Positions 33,907 through 43,528 are shown, counted from the first letter of the stretch. The stretch is 64,000 nt of DNA from Curtobacterium guangdongense (GCF_049341845.1 NZ_JBMPIT010000009.1:62001-126000); one strand, 5' to 3'. The notes: a model not told the origin generated them from the sequence alone. Program-made: numbers and translations.

Positions 33907-33951
33907 TGACCAGCGCACCCCGCACCGGCCCTGACCAGCGCACCCCGCACC
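33907..33951 (+). repeat. 20-bp direct repeat
   Basis: TGACCAGCGCACCCCGCACC occurs at 33907-33926 and again exactly at 33932-33951, in the gap between rplI and the first WXG100 gene. It could mark the junction where the T7SS-like locus joined the ribosomal-protein cluster, or be an operator. Confidence 0.7.
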
Positions 33952-33962
33952 AGCGGGAACGA

Positions 33963-33998
33963 CGAAAGGCGGGCCTCCCGGAGGAGACCCGCCTTTCG
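33963..33998 (-). terminator. Terminator after rplI
   Basis: Perfect 11-bp inverted repeat (CGAAAGGCGGG at 33963-33973, complement at 33988-33998) 18 bp beyond the rplI stop, ending the rpsF-ssb-rpsR-rplI operon. Confidence 0.85.
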
Positions 33999-34015
33999 AC
34001 GGAACAGACGCTGCC

Positions 34016-34468
34016 TTACTTGGCGGCGACGACCTTCAGCGAGATCGTCGCGACGATGTCCTCGCGCAGACGCACGGTGGCCTCGTGGTCACCGGTGGTC
34101 TTGATGGTCGCGGGGACCTCGACCTTGCGCTTGTCGAGCGAGCCGACGCCCTGGGCCTCGACGGCCGCGGCGACGTCCGCCGGACGCACGGAGCCGAAGA
34201 GACGGCCGTCCTGGCCGGCCTTGACGGTCAGCTGGATGGTGGCGTTCTCGAGCTTCATCTTGAGGTCCTGGGCCTCTTCGATGGTGGCGAGCTCGCGAGC
34301 GGCACGGCCGGCGCGGATCGACTCGACCTGCTTCTCGCCGCCCTTGGACCACGCGACAGCGAAGCCCTGGGGGATGAGGTAGTTGCGGGCGTAGCCGTTC
34401 TTGACGTCGACGACGTCACCGGCGGAACCGAGGCCGGAGACCTCGTGGGTGAGGATGAGCTTCGACAT
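34016..34468 (-). CDS. rplI: 50S ribosomal protein L9
   Basis: 150 residues, normal length. N-terminal RNA-binding domain MSKLILTHEVSGLGSAGDVV and KNGYARNYLIPQGFA, a long connecting helix, and a C-terminal domain with DGRLFGSV. Last gene of the rpsF-ssb-rpsR-rplI operon, 14 bp after rpsR. Confidence 0.98.
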   Translation of the reverse strand: MSKLILTHEVSGLGSAGDVVDVKNGYARNYLIPQGFAVAWSKGGEKQVESIRAGRAARELATIEEAQDLKMKLENATIQLTVKAGQDGRLFGSVRPADVAAAVEAQGVGSLDKRKVEVPATIKTTGDHEATVRLREDIVATISLKVVAAK

Positions 34469-34482
34469 GTGTCGACCTCCGA

Positions 34483-34740
34483 TCAGCGGCCGGAGCCGGC
34501 GTAGGGGAGGAGCGCCATCTCACGGGCGTTCTTCACGGCACGGGCAATGAGGCGCTGCTCCTGGACGGAGACGCCGGTGATGCGACGGGCGCGGATCTTT
34601 CCACGCTCCGAGATGAACTTGCGCAGGGTCGCAACGTCCTTGTAGTCGATGACACCGACCTTGATGGACTTCGCGGGAGCGGCGTTCTTGCCGCCCTTGC
34701 CGCGAGGCTTGCGGCGGTCGCCGCTGCTCTTTCCAGCCAT
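34483..34740 (-). CDS. rpsR: 30S ribosomal protein S18
   Basis: 85 residues. Lys/Gly-rich N-terminus, then the S18 core: IDYKDVATLRKFISERGKI and RRITGVSVQEQRLIARAVK. No Cys-zinc motif, i.e. a zinc-independent type. Located 48 bp after ssb. Confidence 0.98.
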   Translation of the reverse strand: MAGKSSGDRRKPRGKGGKNAAPAKSIKVGVIDYKDVATLRKFISERGKIRARRITGVSVQEQRLIARAVKNAREMALLPYAGSGR

Positions 34741-34788
34741 TGTGTTCTTTCCTTAGGGAGAAGTTTGTCTACCGTGTGATCGCGAGGA

Positions 34789-35358
34789 TCAGAACGGGGT
34801 CTCGTCGTCGTAGGTGCCACCGGGGGTCGACCAGACGTCGTTCCCCTGCTGACCACCCTGCTGGCCGCCCTGCGGGGACCACGGTGCGTCGGACTGGCCG
34901 CCGCCGGCATTGTTGCCGCCGCCGTTGTTCCAGTTCCCACCGTTGCCACCGGCCGGGGCACCGCCGCCGACCTGTCCACGGCCGCCGCCGCCACCCGTTG
35001 CACGGGTGACCTGCGCGGTCGCGTAGCGGAGCGACGGGCCGATCTCGTCGACCTCGAGTTCGATGCTCGTACGCTGCTGGCCCTCTCGGTCCTGGTACGA
35101 GCGCTGACGGAGACGACCCTGCGCGATGACGCGCGAGCCCTTCGTCAGCGACCCCGCGACGTGCTCGGCGAATTCGCGCCACACGCTCGCACGGAGGAAC
35201 AGCGCTTCGCCGTCCTTCCACTCGTTCGCCTGACGGTCGAACGTGCGAGGGGTGGATGCGATGGTGAAGTTCGCCACAGCGAGCCCGTTCTGCGTGTAGC
35301 GCAGCTCGGGGTCAGCAGTGAGGTTCCCCACCACCGTGATGACGGTTTCGCCGGCCAT
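34789..35358 (-). CDS. ssb: Single-stranded DNA-binding protein
   Basis: 189 residues. N-terminal OB fold (MAGETVITVVGNLTADPELR, then FTIASTPRTF), a long Gly/Asn/Gln-rich linker, and the canonical acidic tip DDETPF that recruits replication and repair partners. Three bp after rpsF, so co-transcribed. Confidence 0.98.
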   Translation of the reverse strand: MAGETVITVVGNLTADPELRYTQNGLAVANFTIASTPRTFDRQANEWKDGEALFLRASVWREFAEHVAGSLTKGSRVIAQGRLRQRSYQDREGQQRTSIELEVDEIGPSLRYATAQVTRATGGGGGRGQVGGGAPAGGNGGNWNNGGGNNAGGGQSDAPWSPQGGQQGGQQGNDVWSTPGGTYDDETPF

Positions 35359-35361
35359 CGG

Positions 35362-35754
35362 TTACTCGGCGCTCGCGGTCGCGGCGGCCGGGGCGGCGGC
35401 AGCGTTCGCTGCCTTGCGGGCGGCACGGGCCTCGTCGCGCTGCTTCTGCGCGGCGACCTGTGCGATGCCCTCTTCGGCGCGGAGGACCTTGGTGCGGAGC
35501 ACGGCCTCGGAGAGACCGAGCTGACGGTCCAGCTCCTTGGCGGCCTCGGGCGAGGACGTGAAGTTGACGACGGCGTAGATGCCCTCGGTCTTCTTGGCGA
35601 TCTCGTAGGCCAGGCGACGACGGCCCCAGACGTCCACGTTGTCGACGGTTCCACCGTCGTTGCGGATCACGGCGAGGAACTTGTCCAGGCTGGGAGCGAC
35701 GGTGCGCTCATCGATCTCGGGGTCGAGGATCGCCATCAGTTCGTACTGGTGCAT
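35362..35754 (-). CDS. rpsF: 30S ribosomal protein S6
   Basis: 130 residues. MHQYELMAILDPEIDERTV start, WGRRRLAYEIAKKTEGIYAV core, and an Ala-rich C-terminal tail longer than in E. coli before modification. ATG 35754 chosen with an AGGAGG-type site; an upstream frame is non-coding. The 161-bp gap to cca holds the operon promoter and a GGCCTGGAGGCGCG repeat. Confidence 0.97.
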   Translation of the reverse strand: MHQYELMAILDPEIDERTVAPSLDKFLAVIRNDGGTVDNVDVWGRRRLAYEIAKKTEGIYAVVNFTSSPEAAKELDRQLGLSEAVLRTKVLRAEEGIAQVAAQKQRDEARAARKAANAAAAPAAATASAE

Positions 35755-35915
35755 GCGGAACCCACCTCCTTTGGTCTCGAACGGCTCCGGGCGGTTCCCG
35801 GAACAGGAGGGTTGATGCATGTGCGCCGGGTCCGCAGGTGCGGTCGGCACAACCCGGCAAGCTTAGCGGACGGCCTGGAGGCGCGCCACCGTTCCGTCGG
35901 ATCGGTGCGGGCCGA

Positions 35916-37352
35916 TCAGGCGGTTGCGTCCCGGGCGGCCCACCAGTCGCGCAGGCGCGCTTCGGCCGCTTCGGCGCCGAGGGGACCCTCGTCCATCCGC
36001 GCCTCGAGCAGGAAGCGGTACGCCTCACCGACGGCACGCCCCGGCGGGATGTCGAGGATGCGCATGATGTCGTCGCCGGTCAGGTCGGGACGGATCGAGT
36101 CGAGTTCCTCCTGCTTGGAGAGGACGTCGATACGGTCCTCGAGGTCGTCGTACGCGAACGCCAGGCGATCGGCCTTCCGCCGGTTCCTCGTGGTGACGTC
36201 GGAGCGGGTGAGTTCGTGCAGCCGCTCGAGCTGGGGTCCGGCGTCGCGGACGTAGCGGCGCACGGCGGAGTCCGTCCACGCACCGTCGGTGTACCCGAAG
36301 AAGCGCAGGTGCAGCTCGATCAGGCGGGCGACCGCCGCGATGGTGTCGTTGTCGAACCGGAGCGCACGGAGTCGCTTCTTCGCGAGCTTCGACCCGACCA
36401 GGTCGTGGTGGTGGAAGCTGACGGCGCCACCGGGCTCGAGCTTCCGGGTCGCGGGCTTGCCGATGTCGTGCAGGAGCGCCGCCAGCCGCAGCACCGTGTC
36501 GGGGGCTTCCCCGGCGTGCCGCTCGGCCTCGTACCCGATCGCCTGGGTCAGCACGGTGAGCGAGTGCTCGTAGACGTCCTTGTGGTGGTGGTGCTCGTCG
36601 ATCTCCAGGCGCATCGCCGGCAGCTCCGGCAGGAACCGCTCGGCGAGCCCGGTGTCGACGAGGAGCCGGATGCCGGGGACGGGGTCGTCCGTGTTCAGCA
36701 GCTTGACGAGCTCGTCACGGACGCGTTCGGCGGAGACGATCTCGATGGAGTCGGCCAGGGACTCCATCGCGTCCCGGACGTCGTCCGACACCGTGAACCC
36801 GAGCTGCGAGGTGAAGCGTGCGGCGCGCATCATCCGCAGGGGGTCGTCCCGGAACGAGGTCTCGGCCGTCTGGGGCGTGCGGAGCCGCTCGGCGAGCAGG
36901 TCCTCGACGCCGCCGTGCACGTCGACGAGCTCGCGCGCCGGCAGCCGGAGCGCCATCGCGTTCACCGTGAAGTCGCGACGGAGCAGGTCGTCCTCGATGG
37001 TGTCGCCGAACGCCACCTCGGGCTTCCGGGTCTCGCCGTCGTACACGTCGCTGCGGTAGGTCGTGATCTCGACCTGCTCGCCCTCGACCCTGGCCGCGAT
37101 CGTGCCGAACTGGCGCCCGACGTCCCACGTCGCGCTCGCGATGGGTTCGACGATCGCCAGGACCCGGTCGGGGAGGGCGTCCGTCGTGAAGTCCAGGTCG
37201 GTCACCGGGCGACCGAGGAAGGCGTCGCGGACCGGCCCGCCGACCAGCGCGAGTTCGTGTCCGGCGTCCGCGAAGGCGCGGGCGAGGACGGCGACGGGCG
37301 CGGTGGCGGCGAGTGCGTCGAGTCGTTCGACGGCCTGGGCTACGGACTGCAT
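35916..37352 (-). CDS. cca: CCA tRNA nucleotidyltransferase
   Basis: 478 residues. Adds or repairs the 3' CCA of tRNAs. Nucleotidyltransferase motif LVGGPVRDAFLG with the catalytic pair in DLDFTT, RRDFTVNAMAL, and RFTSQLGF in the head; an HD domain follows (LLHDIGKPATRK). ATG 37352 is preferred (GAGGA site), with ATG 37367 possible. Divergent from the murJ fusion gene, the usual arrangement in this family. Confidence 0.93.
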   Translation of the reverse strand: MQSVAQAVERLDALAATAPVAVLARAFADAGHELALVGGPVRDAFLGRPVTDLDFTTDALPDRVLAIVEPIASATWDVGRQFGTIAARVEGEQVEITTYRSDVYDGETRKPEVAFGDTIEDDLLRRDFTVNAMALRLPARELVDVHGGVEDLLAERLRTPQTAETSFRDDPLRMMRAARFTSQLGFTVSDDVRDAMESLADSIEIVSAERVRDELVKLLNTDDPVPGIRLLVDTGLAERFLPELPAMRLEIDEHHHHKDVYEHSLTVLTQAIGYEAERHAGEAPDTVLRLAALLHDIGKPATRKLEPGGAVSFHHHDLVGSKLAKKRLRALRFDNDTIAAVARLIELHLRFFGYTDGAWTDSAVRRYVRDAGPQLERLHELTRSDVTTRNRRKADRLAFAYDDLEDRIDVLSKQEELDSIRPDLTGDDIMRILDIPPGRAVGEAYRFLLEARMDEGPLGAEAAEARLRDWWAARDATA

Positions 37353-37475
37353 GACGTCCTCGATCATCCCAGATCGTCGCTGCCGGTTGTCCACCACCCG
37401 GGCGCGCACGCGAGGCTCTCATGGTCGCGCCTCATACACTCGTCCGAGGTCCGAACCGAAAACGGACCACCTCGC

Positions 37476-40400
37476 ATGCACATTCTCCGCACCTCGCTCG
37501 CCGCCGCCGCGTCCGCCCTGGTCGCCCTCGGCCTCGTCGTCACGCCCGCTGCCGTGACCGCGGCGCACGCGACGACCGCCCCGACGGCGACGACCCGCCT
37601 GGCGCACCCCGCCGCCACCGAGGAAGGCAAGGCGACGATCGACATCGTCCCCGCCGACCGTGGTGTGCTGCAGCCCGACCAGGACCTCACGCTCTCGCTG
37701 ACGGTCACGAACGACACCGACTCCGATCTGCCGGCCGGCAGCGCGGAACTCGACATCTTCCGGCAGTACGCCGGCACGCGGGACGTCCTCAGCGACTGGC
37801 TCGCCGACACCAGCACGACCGGTTACCTCGGCGCCCCGATGGACTCCGTCGACGTTCCGGAGGTCCCTGCGCACCGTTCCGTGACGCTGGACGACGTCAC
37901 GATCGTCTCCGGCAACGTCGCACTCGGCGGGTACTCCTCGTTCGGTGCCAGGCGCATCGCGGCGGACTACACGGCGGGGTCCACGAGCGCCGTCGCCCGC
38001 TCGGCGATCACCTGGTACCCGAACTACGAACAGACCCCCGTCGGCGTCTCGGTCGCGATGCCGATCACGATGCCCGCGAACCCCGACGGCCTGATCTCCG
38101 GCAAGGACCTCGCGAGCGCCACCAGCGTCGACGGCACGCTCACCCAGCAGCTGAACGCCGCGCAGGACCACAACGTCGCGCTCGGCATCGACCCGAGGAT
38201 CATCGCGTCGATCCGGATCCTCGGCGAGAACGCCCCTTCGTCCGCGACGGCGTGGCTGCAGCGACTCGAGCGGATGCGCAACGAGACCTTCGCACTCTCC
38301 TACGCGGACGCGGACGTCACGGGCCTCCGCCAGGCGGGCTCCTCCGGCATCCTCGCCCCGATCTCGCTCGACCAGTCGATCGATCCCGACGACTTCCCCG
38401 GCGCCAGCACCCCGACCCCGACGCCCACCGGGACGCCGGGCAGCACCGAGACCCCGACCCCCAGCGCCACCCCCGAGTCGAACCCCACGAACGACCCCGC
38501 CGCCGGCGAAGCGGACGCCGGGACGACCCTGCCGACGACCGCGTCCCTCCTCGACTTCCCGTACTCGATGTCGGCGATCTCGTGGCCGGCCGAGGGAACC
38601 GTCGCCACCGACGACATCGACGCGCTCGCGGACGCCGGCACCAAGTCGACGATCGTCTCGAGCGGCAACACCTCCGCGGGTACGAACACGTCCATCAGCG
38701 CGTCCGAGAAGATCGGCGACGACCAGGTCCTCGTGTCCGACTCCGGCATGTCGAAGCTGCTCCGCGACGCCGCCACCGCGACCACGCAACGGGACTGGTC
38801 GAGCGCCATGAGCAAGCTCACCGCGACCCTCGCCACGGTGTCCCGCCAGGGCGCCATGAACGGCCCGGTCCTGCTCACCCTCGGCCGTGACTGGCCGACC
38901 GACTCCGGCCGGCTCAGCCAGGCGCTCGACGCCCTCGAGCGCACCGCGTGGGTCTCGCCGGCCGACCTCTCCACCGCGGCCGCGACGACCCCGGGGTCCC
39001 TCACGCTCACGAGTTCCCCGAACAGCGATGGCCGACTCGACCAGCTCCGCCGGCTCGTGCAGTCCGAACGGAACCTCACCGACTTCGCCTCCGCGATCGA
39101 GAACCCCGCCGACCTGACCGCCCCCGCGCGGCTGCAGACCCTCGCAGCCGCCTCGAACGCGTTCCGCGCGGACGACGACGCCTTCACCAAGGCCGTCGAC
39201 ACCCGTGTGATGCAGTCCGCCAAGACGGTCTCCAGCGTCGGGATCCTCGACGGCAGCAGCATCACCCTGCTCGGCGACCGGTCGTCCCTGCCGATCTCCA
39301 TCCGGAACCGGTCCGACTTCCCGGTCACGGTGTTCCTCACCGTCGAGCCCTCGAACTCGTTCCTCCGCATCGAGAAGAACGCGGTCAAGGTCACCGTGCA
39401 GCCGGACTCGTCCAGCCGCGTGACGTTCCCCGTCCAGTCCGTCGCCAACGGCAAGGTCGAGCTGACGATGTCGCTCACCAGTGCCACCGGCGTCCGCATC
39501 GCCGATCCCGCCACGGTCGAGATCAACGTGCAGGCGCAGTGGGAGACGTTCATCACGGCGGCAGCGGCGATCGCCGTCATCGCGATCTTCGGCCTCGGGA
39601 TCTACCGCAACGTCCGTCGCCGGCTGCGCCGTCGCCGGAACGGGGAGCCGGACGAGGTCGAGGAGGACCCGAACCGCCTCCTCGAAGAGCAGCCACCGGC
39701 ACCGGGGGAGACCCGGCCAGGAGGCTCGTCCGCCGCTGCCACGTCCGCTGCGGCCGTGCCGATGGCCGGTTCCACCACCACGCTCACCGCGCCTGCTGAC
39801 CGTGACGGGTCCGCAGATGGCGACCACGGGACTGGTGGTGACCGTCTCGACGACGCGATCGCGCGTGCCGGGGCCGCACCGAGCCTCCCGTCCGACGTCC
39901 GCGATCCCGAGGAGCCGACCATCAGCGCCACCCAGCCCCAGCCCGCCGTCGACGTCGAGCCCGTCGCGGAGCGGAGCCTCGGGCGGGCGAGCGCGATGCT
40001 CGCAGCGGGGACGATGGCGTCGCGGATCCTGGGGTTCGCGAAGACGTTCGTGCTCGCCTACGCGATCGGCAACTCGGGGTCCCGAGCCGCGAACGCCTTC
40101 ACGGTCTCGAACCAGCTCCCCAACAACATCTACGCGCTCATCGCCGGCGGCCTGTTGTCAGCCGTCCTCATCCCGCAGATCGTGCGGGCGATGAAGCAGC
40201 ACAACGACGGCGGCACCGCGTACGTCAACAAGATCGTGACGCTCGCCGGATCTGTCTTCGTGGTGATCACGATCGTGGCGACCCTGCTGGCGCCGTTCCT
40301 CGTGAACGCGTACAGCCAGGGCGCGGGTGACAGCGGCAAGGGGTTCACGCCTGCCCAGACCGACCTCGCCGTGGCGTTCGCGTTCTGGTGCCTGCCGCAG

Positions 40401-41594
40401 ATCCTCTTCTACGCGATGTACTCGCTGCTCGGCGAGGTCCTCAACGCGAAGCAGTTCTTCGGTCCGTTCACCTGGGCGCCGCTCATCAACAACGTCATCG
40501 CGATAGCCGGACTCATCGTCTTCATCGCGATGTTCCACGGGCGTGACGTCAACTCGAACGTCGACGCCTGGACGCCGCTCAAGATCGCGGTCCTCGCGGG
40601 CAGTGCGTCGTTCGGCGTCTTCGCGCAGGCGGCCTTCCTCCCGCTGTTCTGGCGTCGTGCCGGTCTGTCGTTCCGCCTCGACTTCCGCTGGCGCGGTGTC
40701 GGCCTGAAGTCCACCGGGACCGCTGCCGGCTGGCTCTTCGGCATGATCCTCATCACCCAGCTCGCCGGCCTCGTCCAGTCGCGCGTCGCGTCCCTTGCCG
40801 ACGGCGCCGGCAACGCGACCCTCGCGACGAGCTGGCTCCTCTTCATGCTTCCGCACTCGATCATCACCGTGTCGATCGCGACGGCCTACTTCACGCGGAT
40901 GAGCCACGATGCAGAGCGCGGCGACCTGGACTCGGTGCGGCGGAACCTGTCGCTGTCCCTGCGAATCGTCGGGCTGTTCACGGTGTTCTCATCGGTCGCC
41001 CTGATCGTCACCGCGACGTCGTTCGCGCGGATCTGGGAGAACACGTTCGCGCTGACGCAGGCGATGGCGTGGGTGCTCGTGGCGTTCATGCCGGGGCTCG
41101 TCCTGTTCAGCATGCTCTTCATCATCCAGCGCGTGTTCTGGGCGATGCACGACCACCGGACGCCGTTCCTCATGCAGATCGTCCAGTCCGGGCTCTTCGT
41201 GATCGGCGCCCTCGCCGTCGCGCTGCTGCCGGCCGATCACATCGGTGTGGGGATCGCCGTCTGCACCACGCTCGCCGGCACGGCGCAGACGATCGTCGCC
41301 CTGGTGCTCGTCCGACGCCGGCTCAACGGGATCGACGGACCGAACGTCACCCGCTCGCACGTCCAGTTCATCATCGCGGCGCTCATCGCGGGCGTCGCCG
41401 GCCTCGTCGTGGCGAACTTCTTCGGCGCCTTCGACGCAGACGGGTTCGCGATGTCGGACGTCACCGGTGCGCTCATCACCGTGGTCCTCACCGGTGTCGT
41501 CATGGCGGTCGTGTACTTCGGTGCACTCGTCGTCGCGAAGAACGGCGAGATCCGCGGCGCCGTCGACATGCTCAAGGCGCGCCTGGGTCGCTGA
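37476..41594 (+). CDS. murJ: DUF6049-MurJ fusion protein
   Basis: 1372 residues in one uninterrupted frame. Residues 1-33 are a signal peptide (LAAAASALVALGLVVTPAAV). An extracellular DUF6049-like region follows to about 690, with a Thr/Pro-rich linker near 310-345, and then a membrane helix (FITAAAAIAVIAIFGLGIY). After an Arg-rich stretch and a ~110-residue disordered linker comes a complete MurJ lipid II flippase with about 14 helices (SLGRASAMLAAGTMASRILG, NNIYALIAGGLLSAVLIP). In relatives the two are usually separate neighbouring genes. Internal translation of MurJ from an in-frame ATG or GTG in the linker (for example near 39764) remains possible. ATG 37476. Confidence 0.85.
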   Translation: MHILRTSLAAAASALVALGLVVTPAAVTAAHATTAPTATTRLAHPAATEEGKATIDIVPADRGVLQPDQDLTLSLTVTNDTDSDLPAGSAELDIFRQYAGTRDVLSDWLADTSTTGYLGAPMDSVDVPEVPAHRSVTLDDVTIVSGNVALGGYSSFGARRIAADYTAGSTSAVARSAITWYPNYEQTPVGVSVAMPITMPANPDGLISGKDLASATSVDGTLTQQLNAAQDHNVALGIDPRIIASIRILGENAPSSATAWLQRLERMRNETFALSYADADVTGLRQAGSSGILAPISLDQSIDPDDFPGASTPTPTPTGTPGSTETPTPSATPESNPTNDPAAGEADAGTTLPTTASLLDFPYSMSAISWPAEGTVATDDIDALADAGTKSTIVSSGNTSAGTNTSISASEKIGDDQVLVSDSGMSKLLRDAATATTQRDWSSAMSKLTATLATVSRQGAMNGPVLLTLGRDWPTDSGRLSQALDALERTAWVSPADLSTAAATTPGSLTLTSSPNSDGRLDQLRRLVQSERNLTDFASAIENPADLTAPARLQTLAAASNAFRADDDAFTKAVDTRVMQSAKTVSSVGILDGSSITLLGDRSSLPISIRNRSDFPVTVFLTVEPSNSFLRIEKNAVKVTVQPDSSSRVTFPVQSVANGKVELTMSLTSATGVRIADPATVEINVQAQWETFITAAAAIAVIAIFGLGIYRNVRRRLRRRRNGEPDEVEEDPNRLLEEQPPAPGETRPGGSSAAATSAAAVPMAGSTTTLTAPADRDGSADGDHGTGGDRLDDAIARAGAAPSLPSDVRDPEEPTISATQPQPAVDVEPVAERSLGRASAMLAAGTMASRILGFAKTFVLAYAIGNSGSRAANAFTVSNQLPNNIYALIAGGLLSAVLIPQIVRAMKQHNDGGTAYVNKIVTLAGSVFVVITIVATLLAPFLVNAYSQGAGDSGKGFTPAQTDLAVAFAFWCLPQILFYAMYSLLGEVLNAKQFFGPFTWAPLINNVIAIAGLIVFIAMFHGRDVNSNVDAWTPLKIAVLAGSASFGVFAQAAFLPLFWRRAGLSFRLDFRWRGVGLKSTGTAAGWLFGMILITQLAGLVQSRVASLADGAGNATLATSWLLFMLPHSIITVSIATAYFTRMSHDAERGDLDSVRRNLSLSLRIVGLFTVFSSVALIVTATSFARIWENTFALTQAMAWVLVAFMPGLVLFSMLFIIQRVFWAMHDHRTPFLMQIVQSGLFVIGALAVALLPADHIGVGIAVCTTLAGTAQTIVALVLVRRRLNGIDGPNVTRSHVQFIIAALIAGVAGLVVANFFGAFDADGFAMSDVTGALITVVLTGVVMAVVYFGALVVAKNGEIRGAVDMLKARLGR

Positions 41595-41671
41595 CCGTTC
41601 CCGGGTGCTGCGGAATGCCGCGCCGGTACCATGTGTTGACCCGGTCAGACGCAACGGAAGGGCATTCAGGC

Positions 41672-42658
41672 ATGCGCCAGCTCATCATCATCGGTTCCGG
41701 CCCGGCCGGGTTCACCGCCGGCATCTACGCCGCGCGCGCCCAGCTCAAGCCACTCATCGTCGCCTCGAGCGTCGAGACGGGCGGCGAGCTCACGAAGACG
41801 ACCGAGGTCGAGAACTTCCCGGGCTTCCCCGAGGGCATCCAGGGCCCCGACCTCATGATCAAGATGCAGGAACAGGCCGAGAAGTTCGGCGCAGAGGTCC
41901 TGTACGACGACGCCGTCTCCGTGGAGCTCACGGGCGACGTCAAGAAGGTCGCGGTCGGCTCGGGCGAGACGTACGAGGCCCTCGCGGTCATCTACGCGAC
42001 CGGCTCGGCGTACCGCCAGCTCGGCCTCGCCGACGAGGAACGCCTGTCCGGCCACGGTGTCTCGTGGTGCGCGACCTGCGACGGCTTCTTCTTCCGCCAG
42101 AAGAACATCGCCGTCGTCGGCGGTGGCGACTCCGCGATGGAAGAAGCCACGTTCCTGACGCGCTTCGCCGACAAGGTGACGGTCATCCACCGCAAGGACA
42201 CCCTGCGTGCGTCGAAGATCATGCAGGACCGCGCGATGAACGATCCGAAGATCGAGTTCGCCTGGAACAAGGAGGTCATCGGGATCACCGGTGCGTCCTC
42301 GGTCGAGGGCGTCACGCTGAAGGACACCGTCGACGGCACCGAGAGTGAGCTCGCGCTCGACGGCCTGTTCATCGCGATCGGCAACGACCCGCGCGTGCAC
42401 CTCGTCCACAAGCAGCTCGAGCTCGCGCCGGAGGGCACCATCGCCGTCGAGGGTCGCACCTCGAAGGCAGTCGGCGTCCCCGGGGTGTTCGTGGCCGGCG
42501 ACGTGCTCGACCACACCTACCGGCAGGCCATCACCGCCGCCGGCTCCGGTGCCGTCGCAGCGCTCGACGCCGAGAAGTACCTCGCCGACCTCGAAGACAC
42601 CCTGACCGACCAGGCCGAGGGTGAGACCCCGGCCGAACCCGTCACCGTCTCCGCCTAG
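41672..42658 (+). CDS. trxB: Thioredoxin-disulfide reductase
   Basis: 328 residues. FAD motif IIIGSGPAGFTAGIYAARA, redox centre WCATCDGFFF, NADPH motif VVGGGDSAMEEATFL and VFVAGDVLDHTYRQAITAAG. Reduces thioredoxin with NADPH. Followed 60 bp later by trxA; acidic C-terminal extension of about 15 residues. Confidence 0.98.
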   Translation: MRQLIIIGSGPAGFTAGIYAARAQLKPLIVASSVETGGELTKTTEVENFPGFPEGIQGPDLMIKMQEQAEKFGAEVLYDDAVSVELTGDVKKVAVGSGETYEALAVIYATGSAYRQLGLADEERLSGHGVSWCATCDGFFFRQKNIAVVGGGDSAMEEATFLTRFADKVTVIHRKDTLRASKIMQDRAMNDPKIEFAWNKEVIGITGASSVEGVTLKDTVDGTESELALDGLFIAIGNDPRVHLVHKQLELAPEGTIAVEGRTSKAVGVPGVFVAGDVLDHTYRQAITAAGSGAVAALDAEKYLADLEDTLTDQAEGETPAEPVTVSA

Positions 42659-42718
42659 GGAATTGCACGGCGGTCGCCGCCGTTCACCTCACTGACCGAC
42701 CACTCCGAAGGAGTACAC

Positions 42719-43045
42719 ATGTCCAACGCCAAGGCAGTCACCGACGCCACCTTCTCGGACGAGGTCCTCAAGTCCGACAAGACGATCCTCGTCGACTTCT
42801 GGGCCGAGTGGTGTGGCCCGTGCCGCGCCGTCTCCCCGATCCTCGACCAGATCGCCGAAGAGCACGCCGGCAAGATCGAGATCGTCAAGCTCAACGTCGA
42901 CGACAACCCGCAGTCGGCCATGAACTACCAGATCACGTCGATCCCGGCGATGAAGGTGTTCAAGGGCGGCGAGGTCGTGAAGACCGTCATCGGCGCCAAG
43001 CCGAAGCCGGCTCTCGAGGCCGACCTCGCAGAGTTCCTCGCGTAG
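42719..43045 (+). CDS. trxA: Thioredoxin
   Basis: 108 residues with the classical WCGPC active site (FWAEWCGPCRAVSPIL) and cis-proline SIPAMKVF. Cytoplasmic disulfide reductant served by TrxB. GAAGGAG ribosome site. Ends in a strong hairpin terminator. Confidence 0.98.
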   Translation: MSNAKAVTDATFSDEVLKSDKTILVDFWAEWCGPCRAVSPILDQIAEEHAGKIEIVKLNVDDNPQSAMNYQITSIPAMKVFKGGEVVKTVIGAKPKPALEADLAEFLA

Positions 43046-43060
43046 GTACCCGCACACAGA

Positions 43061-43104
43061 CCCGAACGCCCCGTCCTCCATTCCATCGGAGGGCGGGGCG
43101 TTCG
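43061..43104 (+). terminator. trxA terminator (repeat copy 1)
   Basis: GAACGCCCCG and CCTCC pair with GGAGG and CGGGGCGTTC around an 8-nt loop, 16 bp after trxA. The 44-bp element is repeated with one change at 43539-43582. Confidence 0.9.
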
Positions 43105-43180
43105 TTCATCGATGGTCTTGACTGAAATTCTGCCGTTCAGTAGGTTGGCTGCACGCACCATAAGGGTGCGGAAGGAGTCA

Positions 43181-43528
43181 ATGATGAGTCGTTTCGGAAA
43201 GTGCATCACAGGGTTCATCGCCGCGGGCCTGCTGGTCGGCGGCGGTCTCGCCACGCCGCTGGCAGCCAGCGCCGCTACAGAGGGAGAACGTTCGCTCCGT
43301 GCCCCGGCAGGCCCCTGCAACATCGCACCACAGATGGTCTTTAAGAAGGGGAGGAGCGGCAACCTCTACTGGTACACACTTCAGAATTGCTACAGCAACT
43401 CGGTTCGTGTTCAGGTCCATGCCATGGTGTTCGGCAGCGGCTGGAGTCCGTGTCAATCCATCGCCGCAGGTCGCACGGCCTCGTACTCGGGAAGCGTCAA
43501 TCCTTTTGACTCTTGGCGTTACTGCTGA
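43181..43528 (+). CDS. Small secreted Cys-containing protein
   Basis: 115 residues. ATG 43181 (or the next codon) with a GGAAGGAG site. Signal peptide to about residue 32 (ITGFIAAGLLVGGGLATPLA, cleavage after an AxA-type site). The mature part has four cysteines (PCNIAP, LQNCYSN, SPCQS, WRYC), suggesting two disulfides and a compact beta fold. The spacing recalls tendamistat-like amylase inhibitors and other small actinobacterial exported proteins, but I cannot confirm it. Flanked by two near-identical terminators. Confidence 0.75.
   Translation: MMSRFGKCITGFIAAGLLVGGGLATPLAASAATEGERSLRAPAGPCNIAPQMVFKKGRSGNLYWYTLQNCYSNSVRVQVHAMVFGSGWSPCQSIAAGRTASYSGSVNPFDSWRYC

Noticed and set aside
35838..37475. 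Upstream extension of the DUF6049-MurJ frame across the cca gene
   Set aside because: The first 546 codons of that frame are antisense to cca and Arg/Val/Asp-rich shadow sequence; the signal peptide begins at 37476.
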